Origin: an uncultured beta proteobacterium
GTDB lineage: Bacteria; Pseudomonadota; Gammaproteobacteria; Burkholderiales; SG8-39
Assembly (NCBI GenBank): GCA_902826155.1
Contig: CADEDU010000014.1
Span: forward strand, 1 to 38,090
DNA: 38,090 nucleotides
Reading direction: 5' to 3'
The first letter of the stretch is position 1; each line of letters begins with the position of its first letter. Below are positions 22,785 to 30,372 of this stretch, in pieces. Below the pieces are notes generated by a model. It saw nothing but the letters and a program-made list of their open reading frames with translations. It ran no database searches and was not told the DNA's origin. The translations under genes were made by a program, and so were the position numbers.

Positions 22785-24389
22785 ATGACCCAAGAGCCTG
22801 TCGACATCCTCATCATCGGTGCCGGCGCCGCAGGTGGCGCGTTCGCCTGGAGCATGGCCGACACGCGCATGCGCATCTTGTGTCTGGAGCAGGGCGAGTG
22901 GATGAATCCGTCGCACTATCCGAGCACGGGGCTCGACGGCGAGTTACGCCACATCGGCGAGTTCAGCTCCAACCCGAATGTGCGTGGCCTGGTCACCGAC
23001 TATCCGGTCAACAACCGCGAGTCGCCGATTTCGATCGCCAACTTCAATGGCGTGGGCGGCGGCACGGTGCTCTACGCAGCGCATTTCCCGCGGTTCCATC
23101 CGAGCGATTTTCGCGTGAAGAGCTGCGATGGCGTCGCCGACGACTGGCCGATCGACTACGAGACGCTTGCGCCGTTCTACGCGCTCAACGATCGGATGAT
23201 GGGCGTGGCCGGGCTGGCGGGCGATCCGGCTTATCCCGATCACGATCTGCCGCTGCCGCCTCTGCCTTTGGGCGCATCGGGCGAGACGATGGCGCGCGGC
23301 TTCAACAAGTTGGGCTGGCACTGGTGGCCCTCGGACAGCGCGGTGGCCAGCCGCCCCTATGAAGGCCGCGATCGCTGTCTCAATCTTGGACCGTGCACGA
23401 GCGGCTGCGCGCAAGGCGCGAAGGGCAGTACCGACGTCACCTACTGGCCCGAGGCGATCCGCCGCGGCGTGCGGTTGCACACGCGCTGTCGCGTGCGTGA
23501 GATCACCGTCAATGACGAGGGCATGGCCAACGGCGTCATCTACTACGACGCCGAGGGCACCGAGCATTTTCAACCGGCCGAAGTCGTGGTGCTGGCGGCA
23601 AACGGCATTGGCACGCCAAGGCTGCTGCTCAACTCGCGATCCAAGCAATTCCCGAATGGCCTGGCCAACAACAGCGACGTGGTCGGACGCAACCTCATGC
23701 TGCATCCGTACGCCTGGGTCACGGGGACTTTCGAGAAACGGCTCGATGGCCAGTTCGGTCCATCGGGTTGCTGCATCTGGAGCCAGGAGTTCTACGAGAC
23801 CGATCGGCGTCGCGGCTTCGTGCGCGGGTACACCATGGAGATCGTGCGCGGGCGCGGTCCGCTGGTCACTGCGCTGAACGGGCTTGCCAACGGGCAGATC
23901 CCCTGGGGCGCCGGGTTTCACGAAGCGTTCGGCAAGGTGTTCGCGCACACCACCGGCATGGTCAACATCTGCGAAGACCTGCCCGAGGCCCACAACCGCG
24001 TGACGCTCGACCCGACGCTGACCGATCCCGACGGCATCCCCGCGCCGAAGATCCGCTACACGCTGAGCGAGAACAGCGCTCGCATGCTCGCGCACTCGGT
24101 CGAGAAATCCACCGAGGTGCTCAAGGCCGCCGGTGCCACCAGCGTGCAATTCGAGGCGCCATGGAAGGTGGCCGGCTGGCACAACATGGGTACCGCGCGC
24201 ATGGGCACTGACCCGGCCACCTCGGTCGTCAACGAATGGGGGCGTGCGCACGAGGTACGTAACCTGTTCATCATCGACGGCAGCATCTTCACGACCTCGG
24301 CGGGCTTGAATCCGACGAGCACGATCCAGGCGCTGGCTCTCTACATCGCCGATGCGATGAAGCAACGCTTGGCGAACCTGTTCGACTAA
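22785..24389 (+). CDS. GMC-family FAD dehydrogenase, large subunit (gluconate 2-dehydrogenase-like)
   Basis: 534 residues from ATG 22785. The FAD-binding Rossmann motif IIGAGAAGG is at 10-18. A VGGGTVLYAAHFPRF segment follows, then a cysteine cluster NLGPCTSGCAQGAKGS as in the gluconate/fructose dehydrogenase branch. The C-terminal GMC domain has GWHNMGTARMG with His466 and GLNPTST with Asn509, the usual His/Asn active-site pair. The upstream-open part of the frame (from 22749) lacks support. It probably oxidises an alcohol or sugar-like substrate and passes electrons to a carrier. The gene for a subunit-3-like partner starts two bases after its stop, confirming the dehydrogenase-complex type. 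A membrane cytochrome c subunit is not seen. Confidence 0.92.
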   Translation: MTQEPVDILIIGAGAAGGAFAWSMADTRMRILCLEQGEWMNPSHYPSTGLDGELRHIGEFSSNPNVRGLVTDYPVNNRESPISIANFNGVGGGTVLYAAHFPRFHPSDFRVKSCDGVADDWPIDYETLAPFYALNDRMMGVAGLAGDPAYPDHDLPLPPLPLGASGETMARGFNKLGWHWWPSDSAVASRPYEGRDRCLNLGPCTSGCAQGAKGSTDVTYWPEAIRRGVRLHTRCRVREITVNDEGMANGVIYYDAEGTEHFQPAEVVVLAANGIGTPRLLLNSRSKQFPNGLANNSDVVGRNLMLHPYAWVTGTFEKRLDGQFGPSGCCIWSQEFYETDRRRGFVRGYTMEIVRGRGPLVTALNGLANGQIPWGAGFHEAFGKVFAHTTGMVNICEDLPEAHNRVTLDPTLTDPDGIPAPKIRYTLSENSARMLAHSVEKSTEVLKAAGATSVQFEAPWKVAGWHNMGTARMGTDPATSVVNEWGRAHEVRNLFIIDGSIFTTSAGLNPTSTIQALALYIADAMKQRLANLFD

Positions 24390-24391
24390 CC

Positions 24392-24865
24392 ATGCGCTCC
24401 GCACCCACCCAGGCATCCGCGCCGTTCACCGACACGCAGCGAGCCATGCTCGATGTGATGATGGATCTTCTCATTCCGGCATCGCCCGATGGCCGCATGC
24501 TCGCTGCCAGAACGCTCGGGCTGTACGACGACCCGAGCACGCTGCGCGCCGTCGACCGTTCGTTGTTCGATGCGGGTCTGGCTGTGCTCGCTGCGTTGGC
24601 CCTCGAGCGTCACGGCCTCGCCTTTGAGCGTCTCGACATGGCCAAGGCGAACGCGCTGGTCGAACACATGCGAACCGAGCATGCGGCCTTCGTGCAGAGC
24701 TTCGTCGCGCAGACGGTCGGCCGCTATCTCGCCAATCCGGCGGTGATGCCGCTCATCGGCCTGGAGCCGCGACCGCTGTGGCCCAAGGGGCAGGTGGTCG
24801 AGGAGGGGGAGTGGTCGCTGCTCGACGTGGTGAAGCAGCGCGAGAAGATCTATCGAAAAGTGTAG
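24392..24865 (+). CDS. Gluconate 2-dehydrogenase subunit 3-like small subunit
   Basis: 157 residues. The pattern FTDTQRAMLDVMMDLLIPASPDGRMLAA near the start, the helical middle and YLANPAVMPLIGLEPRPLWPKG near residue 120 resemble the subunit 3 family that pairs with GMC flavoproteins. Known members often carry a twin-arginine signal; none is visible here, which fits the absence of an export signal in the large subunit as well. ATG 24392 is two bases after the large-subunit stop, so the two are coupled. Its role is probably stability or maturation of the flavoprotein. Confidence 0.82.
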   Translation: MRSAPTQASAPFTDTQRAMLDVMMDLLIPASPDGRMLAARTLGLYDDPSTLRAVDRSLFDAGLAVLAALALERHGLAFERLDMAKANALVEHMRTEHAAFVQSFVAQTVGRYLANPAVMPLIGLEPRPLWPKGQVVEEGEWSLLDVVKQREKIYRKV

Positions 24866-25094
24866 GCGGGCGGTCGTTGGAAGGCGGGCGCCGCGTTGCG
24901 CTCGCTCGGGGCCAACCCGGGCAGGACGACTTTGCGGAGCGGTGTGGTCGCCACCCGCGTCCGGAATCGCCCCGAAGCGAAATCTATGCGACCGAAACCG
25001 TCGCGATGGGTTACGCGCGGTGGACGCGAGCTGGCTTCGATCCGGCTTCGCAGGTGCTGTTCGCAGACGATGCACATGAGCGCGTCCCCAGGGG
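24866..25094. other. Intergenic region without recognisable gene
   Basis: This 229-base gap lies between the small-subunit gene and the end of the opposing 110-residue gene. Frames on both strands stay open through it because of the high GC content, but none has a ribosome site or family resemblance. No strong hairpin was found by eye. Confidence 0.6.
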
Positions 25095-25427
25095 TTATGC
25101 CATCCGCAAACCGAGCGTCGCGGCCTTGGCGACGATATCGGGCAGCGCCGAGTCGCGCATCAAGCTGATTTCGCCGCTGGCGTCGACCACGTACTTGCGA
25201 TAGCCCTCTTCGCCGTACAGGATCGGCGCACGGGTGGCGCGCTCGGCGAACTGGCACAACGACACCGGCACATCCGACAGGCCCGCCTGCAGTTTGGCGT
25301 GCCAGGCGCGCAGCCAGAAGAAGAACCCGTAGGGCGTATCACGACGCTCCTGCTGCGTGCGCTTCCACTGCGGACCTTCCAGTTCCGCCAAAAGATCTAA
25401 CGCTTCGGGTTGCGTGATGTGCACCAT
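25095..25427 (-). CDS. Conserved-looking small hypothetical protein (110 aa)
   Basis: 110 residues, acidic-to-neutral and soluble, with no signal peptide or membrane segment. It begins MVHITQPEALDLLAELEGPQW and contains RDTPYGFFFWLRAWHAKLQAG and ILYGEEGYRKYVVDASGEIS. The amino-acid composition is protein-like rather than the Arg/Ala-rich pattern of the antisense shadows here, and GGAG precedes ATG 25427 by six bases, so I take it as real. I do not recognise the family. It is transcribed away from the PRISE reductase gene. A short open stretch on its own strand ends just 12 bases before its start (see 25440-25616). Confidence 0.65.
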   Translation of the reverse strand: MVHITQPEALDLLAELEGPQWKRTQQERRDTPYGFFFWLRAWHAKLQAGLSDVPVSLCQFAERATRAPILYGEEGYRKYVVDASGEISLMRDSALPDIVAKAATLGLRMA

Positions 25428-25439
25428 GACGGGCTCCGG

Positions 25440-25616
25440 CTAGAGGTACTGCTGGTAGTGCTCTTTGCCTGAGTCACGGGCACGCGAATGCGGGTTCAAT
25501 AATTCGCTCCGCTCAGCGTCCAGTTGGCCTTCGCGGCGTGCGGGTGGTTCCGGCGAGCGGTCGGCGCTTGAGTCGCGTCCCACAAGGAGCAATCTCAGCG
25601 AAATCGAGGAGACGAA
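25440..25616 (-). other. Possible remnant of a truncated minus-strand gene
   Basis: On the minus strand an open frame ends at 25440 with a protein-like tail (SRARDSGKEHYQQYL), 12 bases before the start of the 110-residue gene. Upstream of about 25560 the translation turns into the usual antisense composition over the PRISE gene. No start codon with a ribosome site is visible inside the gap. It might be the 3' end of a gene whose front was lost, or chance. This same gap must hold the promoter of the PRISE gene. Confidence 0.2.
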
Positions 25617-26666
25617 GTGCGAAGAACCGCATTGATCGTCGGTGGGACCGGCGTTGCCGGTCGCGCGCTGCTCTCGCATCTGACCAGCCTGGATGAGTGG
25701 GACGTGATCGGCGTGTCGCGCCGCCGGCCCGATTTCGACACGCGCGCAAGTTGGGTCGAGGCCGATTTGCTGGACGAGCGGTCGACGTCTGCGCAACTCG
25801 GCGCGTTGAAGCAGGCCACGCATCTGTTCTACGCGGGCTATGTGGATGCGCCGACCTTCGCCGAGCAGCGCACGCCCAACACCGCGATGCTGGTCAACGC
25901 GGTCGAGGCACTGGCTTGCGCCAACGGCAGCCTCGAACACGTGTGTCTGCTGCAAGGCACGAAGTACTACGGCAGCCACCTCGGGCCGTTCCGCACCCCG
26001 GCCAGGGAGAACGATCCGCGCCCGGCCACGCCGAATTTCTACTACGACCAGCAGGATCATCTCGCGCGTCGCGGGTCGCAGCTCGGCTTCACCTACTCGT
26101 GCGCACGCCCACACGTGATCTGCGGATTCGCGCTCGGCACGCCGATGAATCTGATCGCGGTCCTTGGTGCTTACGCGGCGATCTGCAAAGCGCTAGGCCA
26201 GCCGTTTCGGTATCCGGGCAAGCCGGGCGCATTTCGCACGATCTATCAGGCGACCGACTCCGGTCTGCTGGCGCGCGCGATGACCTGGATGGCCACGACA
26301 CCCGCCTGTCGCAACGAGGCCTTCAACGTCACCAACGGCGATTTCTTCCGCTACGAGAATCTGTGGACCAGGCTGGCGGAGTTCTTCGAGATGAAGATGG
26401 ACGAACCGCGCCAGACCGATCTGGTCGCCGCGATGGCCGACAAGGCGCCACTCTGGGACGCGATCGTGGCGCGTCATGGTTTGCTGGCCAATTCGTTCAG
26501 CCGTGTTGCCGATTGGCGCTTCGCGAACTACGTATGGAGCAACGACTGGGACGTGATGTCGAGCACGCTCAAGTGCCGCCAGGCGGGATTTCTGGAGTTC
26601 GTCGACAGCGAAGAGATGTTCTTGCGGGTGCTGGGTGAGTTTCGGGCGCGCAAGGTGATTCCCTGA
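25617..26666 (+). CDS. PRISE-type short-chain reductase (progesterone 5-beta-reductase/iridoid synthase-like)
   Basis: 349 residues. NAD(P)-binding motif VGGTGVAGRAL at 8-18 and, instead of the classical YxxxK, the PRISE landmarks QGTKYYG with Lys116 and NFYYDQQDHL with Tyr142 or Tyr143. In plant members a Lys and a Tyr in these two motifs form the catalytic pair for 1,4-reduction of enones. The later SCARPHVICGFALGTPMN and FNVTNGDFFRYENLW segments also match. The start is GTG 25617 with GAGGA seven bases upstream. It probably reduces an enone or related carbonyl with NADPH; bacterial substrates are largely unknown. It lies upstream of a TRAP operon with an SDR dehydrogenase and may belong to the same pathway. 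Confidence 0.87.
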   Translation: MRRTALIVGGTGVAGRALLSHLTSLDEWDVIGVSRRRPDFDTRASWVEADLLDERSTSAQLGALKQATHLFYAGYVDAPTFAEQRTPNTAMLVNAVEALACANGSLEHVCLLQGTKYYGSHLGPFRTPARENDPRPATPNFYYDQQDHLARRGSQLGFTYSCARPHVICGFALGTPMNLIAVLGAYAAICKALGQPFRYPGKPGAFRTIYQATDSGLLARAMTWMATTPACRNEAFNVTNGDFFRYENLWTRLAEFFEMKMDEPRQTDLVAAMADKAPLWDAIVARHGLLANSFSRVADWRFANYVWSNDWDVMSSTLKCRQAGFLEFVDSEEMFLRVLGEFRARKVIP

Positions 26667-26681
26667 GCGGGCGGCGCTTGC

Positions 26682-26709
26682 TTGGCTTTCACCTGCACCG
26701 TGCTATAGC
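26682..26709 (+). promoter_or_regulatory. Candidate sigma-70 promoter for the first TRAP operon
   Basis: TTGGCT at 26682-26687 and TATAGC at 26704-26709 are separated by 16 bases, with TGC directly before the -10 (extended -10 pattern). The distance from the -10 to ATG 26785 is 75 bases. It is one of few good -35/-10 pairs in this GC-rich window. Confidence 0.45.
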
Positions 26710-26784
26710 ATCGGCCAAGGCGTCGCTTTCACGCGATCGGTCGCAGGTATCGCTCCGAGTCGCTTGCCATCCAAGGAGGAGTCC

Positions 26785-27780
26785 ATGAAACGCAGCATGC
26801 CCGTGGTGGCCATCGCCGCCGCGTTGTTTGCCATCTTCAGTACAAGTGCAACTGCCGCAGATTTCAATCTGCGCCTCGCCAGCTTCGCCACCGACGCCTC
26901 GACCTGGGGACGCGGACAGGCCGAGTTCGCCAAGCAAGTCAAAGAACTCACCAAGGGCCGGGTCGAGGTGCAGATCTTCAACAACAGCTCGCTCGGCTCG
27001 AACCGCGAAGTCACCGAGCTGGCCAAGCTGGGCAGCGTCGACTTCGTCGTGTCGGGGGCTTCCAACGCCACGCGTTACGCGCCGCAGGTCAATACCGTGT
27101 TGCTGCCGTTTCTGTGGAAGGACCGCGACACGATGTTCAAGGTGCTCGACGGCCAGATCGGCACCAAACTCAATGGCATGCTCGCATCGAACAATCTGCG
27201 GATCGTCGCGTGGTGGGACAACGGCTTTCGTCATGTGAGCAACAACCGCGGGCCGATCACCAAGCCGAGCGACATCCAGGGCTTGAAGCTGCGCACGTTG
27301 CCTTCGAGCGTGCACGTCGCGTTCTTTCGCAAGCTCGGTGCGATTCCGACGCCGATGGACTGGTCAGAAGTGATGCCGGCGCTGAAGCAGGGCGTGATCG
27401 ACGGACAGGAGAATCCGCCCGGCGTGGTGCACGCGTTCCGCGTGTTCGAGGCGCAGAAGTTCTACTCGCTCACCGGACACGTCAACGAACCGCTGACCCT
27501 GGTGATGAGCGAGATCACCCGCAAGAAGCTTCCCGCGGATCTGCAGGCCGCAGTCGATCAGGCGGCCGCGCGCGCCACCGCCGCGCAGCGTCAGATGAAC
27601 GCTGAAGAAGAGGCCAAGCAGCTGGCCGAACTGCGACAGCGTATGCAAGTCAACGACGTGCCGGCCGATACCGTCGCGGCGTTTCGAAAGGCGGCGCTCG
27701 AGGTCTACAAGGACGCCTACGCTTCCATGGGGCCGGGTGCTGAAGCACTGGTTGCCGAGATCATCAAGCTGAACAACTAG
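26785..27780 (+). CDS. dctP: TRAP transporter periplasmic receptor DctP
   Basis: 331 residues from ATG 26785, preceded by a very strong AAGGAGGAG site. A signal peptide (MKRSMPVVAIAAALFAIFSTSATA) is cleaved near residue 24, and the mature part starts ADFNLRLASFATDAST. Family signatures are GLKLRTLPSSVHVAFFRKLGA (Arg for ligand carboxylate) and WSEVMPALKQGVIDGQENP. The receptor captures a carboxylated solute and hands it to the DctQ-DctM membrane pair encoded at 28593-30351. An SDR gene lies between, starting two bases after this stop. The ligand is not predictable. The 21 extra codons of the longest frame have no support. Confidence 0.95.
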   Translation: MKRSMPVVAIAAALFAIFSTSATAADFNLRLASFATDASTWGRGQAEFAKQVKELTKGRVEVQIFNNSSLGSNREVTELAKLGSVDFVVSGASNATRYAPQVNTVLLPFLWKDRDTMFKVLDGQIGTKLNGMLASNNLRIVAWWDNGFRHVSNNRGPITKPSDIQGLKLRTLPSSVHVAFFRKLGAIPTPMDWSEVMPALKQGVIDGQENPPGVVHAFRVFEAQKFYSLTGHVNEPLTLVMSEITRKKLPADLQAAVDQAAARATAAQRQMNAEEEAKQLAELRQRMQVNDVPADTVAAFRKAALEVYKDAYASMGPGAEALVAEIIKLNN

Positions 27781-27782
27781 CC

Positions 27783-28541
27783 ATGAGCCTCGCAGGATCA
27801 GTGGCGCTCGTCACCGGGGCCGGCCGCGGCATGGGCCGGGTGATCGCGGCGAACTTCGTCGCACGCGGCGTGAAGGTCGCGCTGTGCGATCTAGTGCCCG
27901 AGCGCGTCGACGCGGCCGTGGCTGAGTTGCAGGCCAAGGGTGGCGACGTACTGGGAGGCGCCACCGACATCAGTCGCGAGACCGACGTGATCGATCTGGT
28001 CGGCCGCGCCAAGGCGCGCTTCGGTCGCATCGACTTCCTCATCAACGCGGCCGGCGGCTACGGCAAGTCGTTTCGTGCGACGCACGAAACGCCGGTCGAA
28101 GAATGGGACATGGTGCTCGGCTCCAATCTCAAGGGTTATTTCCTGATGGCCAAGCACGTGCTGCCGATCATGATGGCGCAGCGGAGCGGCCGCATCGTCA
28201 ACTTCTCCTCGAATGCTGGTCGCACCGTATCACCGGTACTGGGTTCCTCTTACACCACCGCGAAGGCCGGCGTGATCGGGCTGACGCGGCATCTGTCGCG
28301 CGAGTACGCCAGCCACGGCATTCTCGTGAACACCATCGCGCCGGGGCCCACTCGCGGCACGCGCGTGATGGATCAGCTCTGTTCCGCCGAAGACGTCGCG
28401 AAGCTGACCGCCGACATTCCGCTGGGTCGTCTGGCCGAAGAGCAGGACATCACCGACGTCGTCATGTTTCTCTGTTCGGATGCCGCACGGTTCATGACTG
28501 GGGCGATCCTCGATGTCAACGGCGGTTACGTGCTTGCCTGA
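27783..28541 (+). CDS. SDR-family NAD(P)-dependent oxidoreductase
   Basis: 252 residues, classical SDR length. Cofactor motif TGAGRGMG at 11-18, LINAAGG (the NAG-like motif) at 86-92, catalytic Ser143, and YTTAK with Tyr157 and Lys161. The C-terminal GAILDVNGGYVLA is the normal family ending. Asp36 or the following residues after the second beta strand (VALCDLVPE) suggest NAD preference. It lies within the TRAP operon between receptor and membrane subunits, two bases after dctP. It is therefore likely to oxidise or reduce the imported compound or its first product. Confidence 0.93.
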   Translation: MSLAGSVALVTGAGRGMGRVIAANFVARGVKVALCDLVPERVDAAVAELQAKGGDVLGGATDISRETDVIDLVGRAKARFGRIDFLINAAGGYGKSFRATHETPVEEWDMVLGSNLKGYFLMAKHVLPIMMAQRSGRIVNFSSNAGRTVSPVLGSSYTTAKAGVIGLTRHLSREYASHGILVNTIAPGPTRGTRVMDQLCSAEDVAKLTADIPLGRLAEEQDITDVVMFLCSDAARFMTGAILDVNGGYVLA

Positions 28542-28592
28542 GCATGCCAGCCGTGCGTTGCTTCCGTTGAGCGCCGGATCGGGCGCGCACCG

Positions 28593-29060
28593 ATGAACCG
28601 CCTGCTGCAATGGATCGAGCGCTTGGTGATCGCGCTGATGGCCGTCGTGAGCGCGGTGGTGTTCGGCGAAGTCGTCGCGCGCGGCGTTTTCGGCCGATCG
28701 CTGATCATCACCGACGAACTGTCGCGCTATCTGATGATCTGGATCGTCCTGCTGGGCGGGGTGTTGCTGGTGCGCGACAACGGACACATTCGCGTCGACA
28801 TTGCGGTCAACGCCCTGGCGCCGAAAGCGCGCCGGCTCATGCTGGTGTTGGCCGACCTGCTTTCGCTCGCGTTCCTGGCCACGCTCACCATCGTATCGGC
28901 GCTCACCACGCAGGACATGTTCGCGCAGCAGACGATCACGCTCGGGCTGTCGATGGCCTGGTTCTACGCAGCATTGCCGGTTGGCGGCGCGCTGATGGCC
29001 ATGCTGGTCGTCCATGATCTGGTGCGGCGCTTCGCCGGTTCGAAACAGGTGGAGCGCTAG
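28593..29060 (+). CDS. dctQ: TRAP transporter small membrane subunit DctQ
   Basis: 155 residues with four hydrophobic segments (about 11-31, 46-62, 85-105 and 123-142), the DctQ layout. ITDELSRYLMIWIVLLGG followed by NGHIRVDI is the family signature. The start ATG 28593 is 51 bases after the SDR stop. It forms the membrane complex with the DctM encoded four bases downstream. Confidence 0.93.
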   Translation: MNRLLQWIERLVIALMAVVSAVVFGEVVARGVFGRSLIITDELSRYLMIWIVLLGGVLLVRDNGHIRVDIAVNALAPKARRLMLVLADLLSLAFLATLTIVSALTTQDMFAQQTITLGLSMAWFYAALPVGGALMAMLVVHDLVRRFAGSKQVER

Positions 29061-29064
29061 CGCC

Positions 29065-30351
29065 ATGGTGCTGTTCCTGCCGACGTTCCTCGCGGCGCTC
29101 GCGATCGGTGTACCGGTGGCGTTCGCGCTTGGCGTGATTGCGGTGGGCTATATCGTGCTGAGCGACAAGGTGCCGCTCAACGTCGTGCCGACGGTGATCT
29201 TCGGCGGGCTCGATTCGTTTCCGCTGCTGGCTATCCCGTTTTTCATCATGACCGGCGATCTCGCTACGCGCTGCGGGGTGCTGCCGAAGATGGTCGACTT
29301 CGCGCGTGCGCTGATCGGCCAGACGCGCGGCGGGCTGGCCCACGTCAACATCGGCTCGAGCATGCTGTTCGGTGGCGTGACAGGGGTGTCGGTCGCCGAC
29401 GCCGCAGCGGTGGGCGGAACGCTGATTCCAAGCATGGTCCGCGACGGCTACTCGCGCGGCTTCGCGGCCGCGGTCACCGCTGCCTCCTCGGTCATGGGCG
29501 CGATCATCCCGCCCAGCGTGGCGATGTTGATCGTGGCGTACATCTGGGGAAGTGGCCTGTCGGTGACGACGCTGTTCCTGTCGGGCGCCATTCCCGGCAT
29601 GCTGATCGGTTTGTCGATGATGGCCTACGTAGCGATCGTGGCACGTCGTCGCGGGTTCCCCGGCGGCGGCGCCGGCTGGTCGCTCGTGGAAATCGGTGCG
29701 CGCTTTCGTGCTGCCGCGCTCGGGCTGGTGCTGCCGGTGATCGTCATCGGCGGCATTCTCGGTGGCATCTTCACGCCCACCGAGGCTGGAGCCGTCGCCG
29801 CGGCCTACGCGCTGTTCCTGGGCGCTGTCGTCTATCGCAACATCGGCCTGCGTGGTTTCGGCGAGTGTCTGCTGGTCAGCGCCAAGATGAGTGCGATGGT
29901 CTATCTGTTGATCGGCACGGCGAAGCTCGTCGCCTGGCTGTTGGTGGTCAACATGGTGCCGCAGCAGTTCGGTGTGTGGCTCAAGCCGTTCCTCGGTTCG
30001 CAGGAAGCCTTCCTGCTGGCGGTGGTGGCGCTGTTCTTCGTTCTCGGATTCTTCGTCGAGGGCACCGCGTGCATGATCATGCTGGTGCCGATCATCGCGC
30101 CGATGGCGAAGCTGTTCGCGGTCGATCCGCACCACCTGGCGCTTGTCATCGTGATGACCGTTCAGATCGCGCTCGTCACACCGCCGATGGCGGTCGGGCT
30201 GTTCGTCGTCTGTCCGCTTGCTGGTTGCACCATCGCTGAAGTGTCGGCCGAGGTGTGGCCGTTCGTGCTGTGCATTCTCGGCGTGATCCTTGCGATCGTG
30301 TTCTTCCCGGGCGTCGCGATGTGGTTGCCGCGGGCGCTTGGCGCGGCGTGA
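29065..30351 (+). CDS. dctM: TRAP transporter large permease DctM
   Basis: 428 residues from ATG 29065, which lies four bases after the dctQ stop; the longer frame overlaps dctQ and is not supported. About twelve membrane segments are present. Family landmarks include FPLLAIPFFIMTGDLATR, MLFGGVTGVSVADAAAVGG, IPPSVAMLIVAYIWG and TPTEAGAVAAAYALFLG. It is the sodium-coupled transport subunit of the first TRAP system. Its stop is only 21 bases from the stop of the opposing dctM gene. Confidence 0.95.
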   Translation: MVLFLPTFLAALAIGVPVAFALGVIAVGYIVLSDKVPLNVVPTVIFGGLDSFPLLAIPFFIMTGDLATRCGVLPKMVDFARALIGQTRGGLAHVNIGSSMLFGGVTGVSVADAAAVGGTLIPSMVRDGYSRGFAAAVTAASSVMGAIIPPSVAMLIVAYIWGSGLSVTTLFLSGAIPGMLIGLSMMAYVAIVARRRGFPGGGAGWSLVEIGARFRAAALGLVLPVIVIGGILGGIFTPTEAGAVAAAYALFLGAVVYRNIGLRGFGECLLVSAKMSAMVYLLIGTAKLVAWLLVVNMVPQQFGVWLKPFLGSQEAFLLAVVALFFVLGFFVEGTACMIMLVPIIAPMAKLFAVDPHHLALVIVMTVQIALVTPPMAVGLFVVCPLAGCTIAEVSAEVWPFVLCILGVILAIVFFPGVAMWLPRALGAA

Positions 30352-30372
30352 CGCGCATCCACCCCGCTCGCG

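Noticed and set aside
24850..25257. A minus-strand frame across the gap after the GMC small subunit
   Set aside because: Arg/Ala-rich composition without motifs, overlapping the better supported 110-residue gene in another frame.
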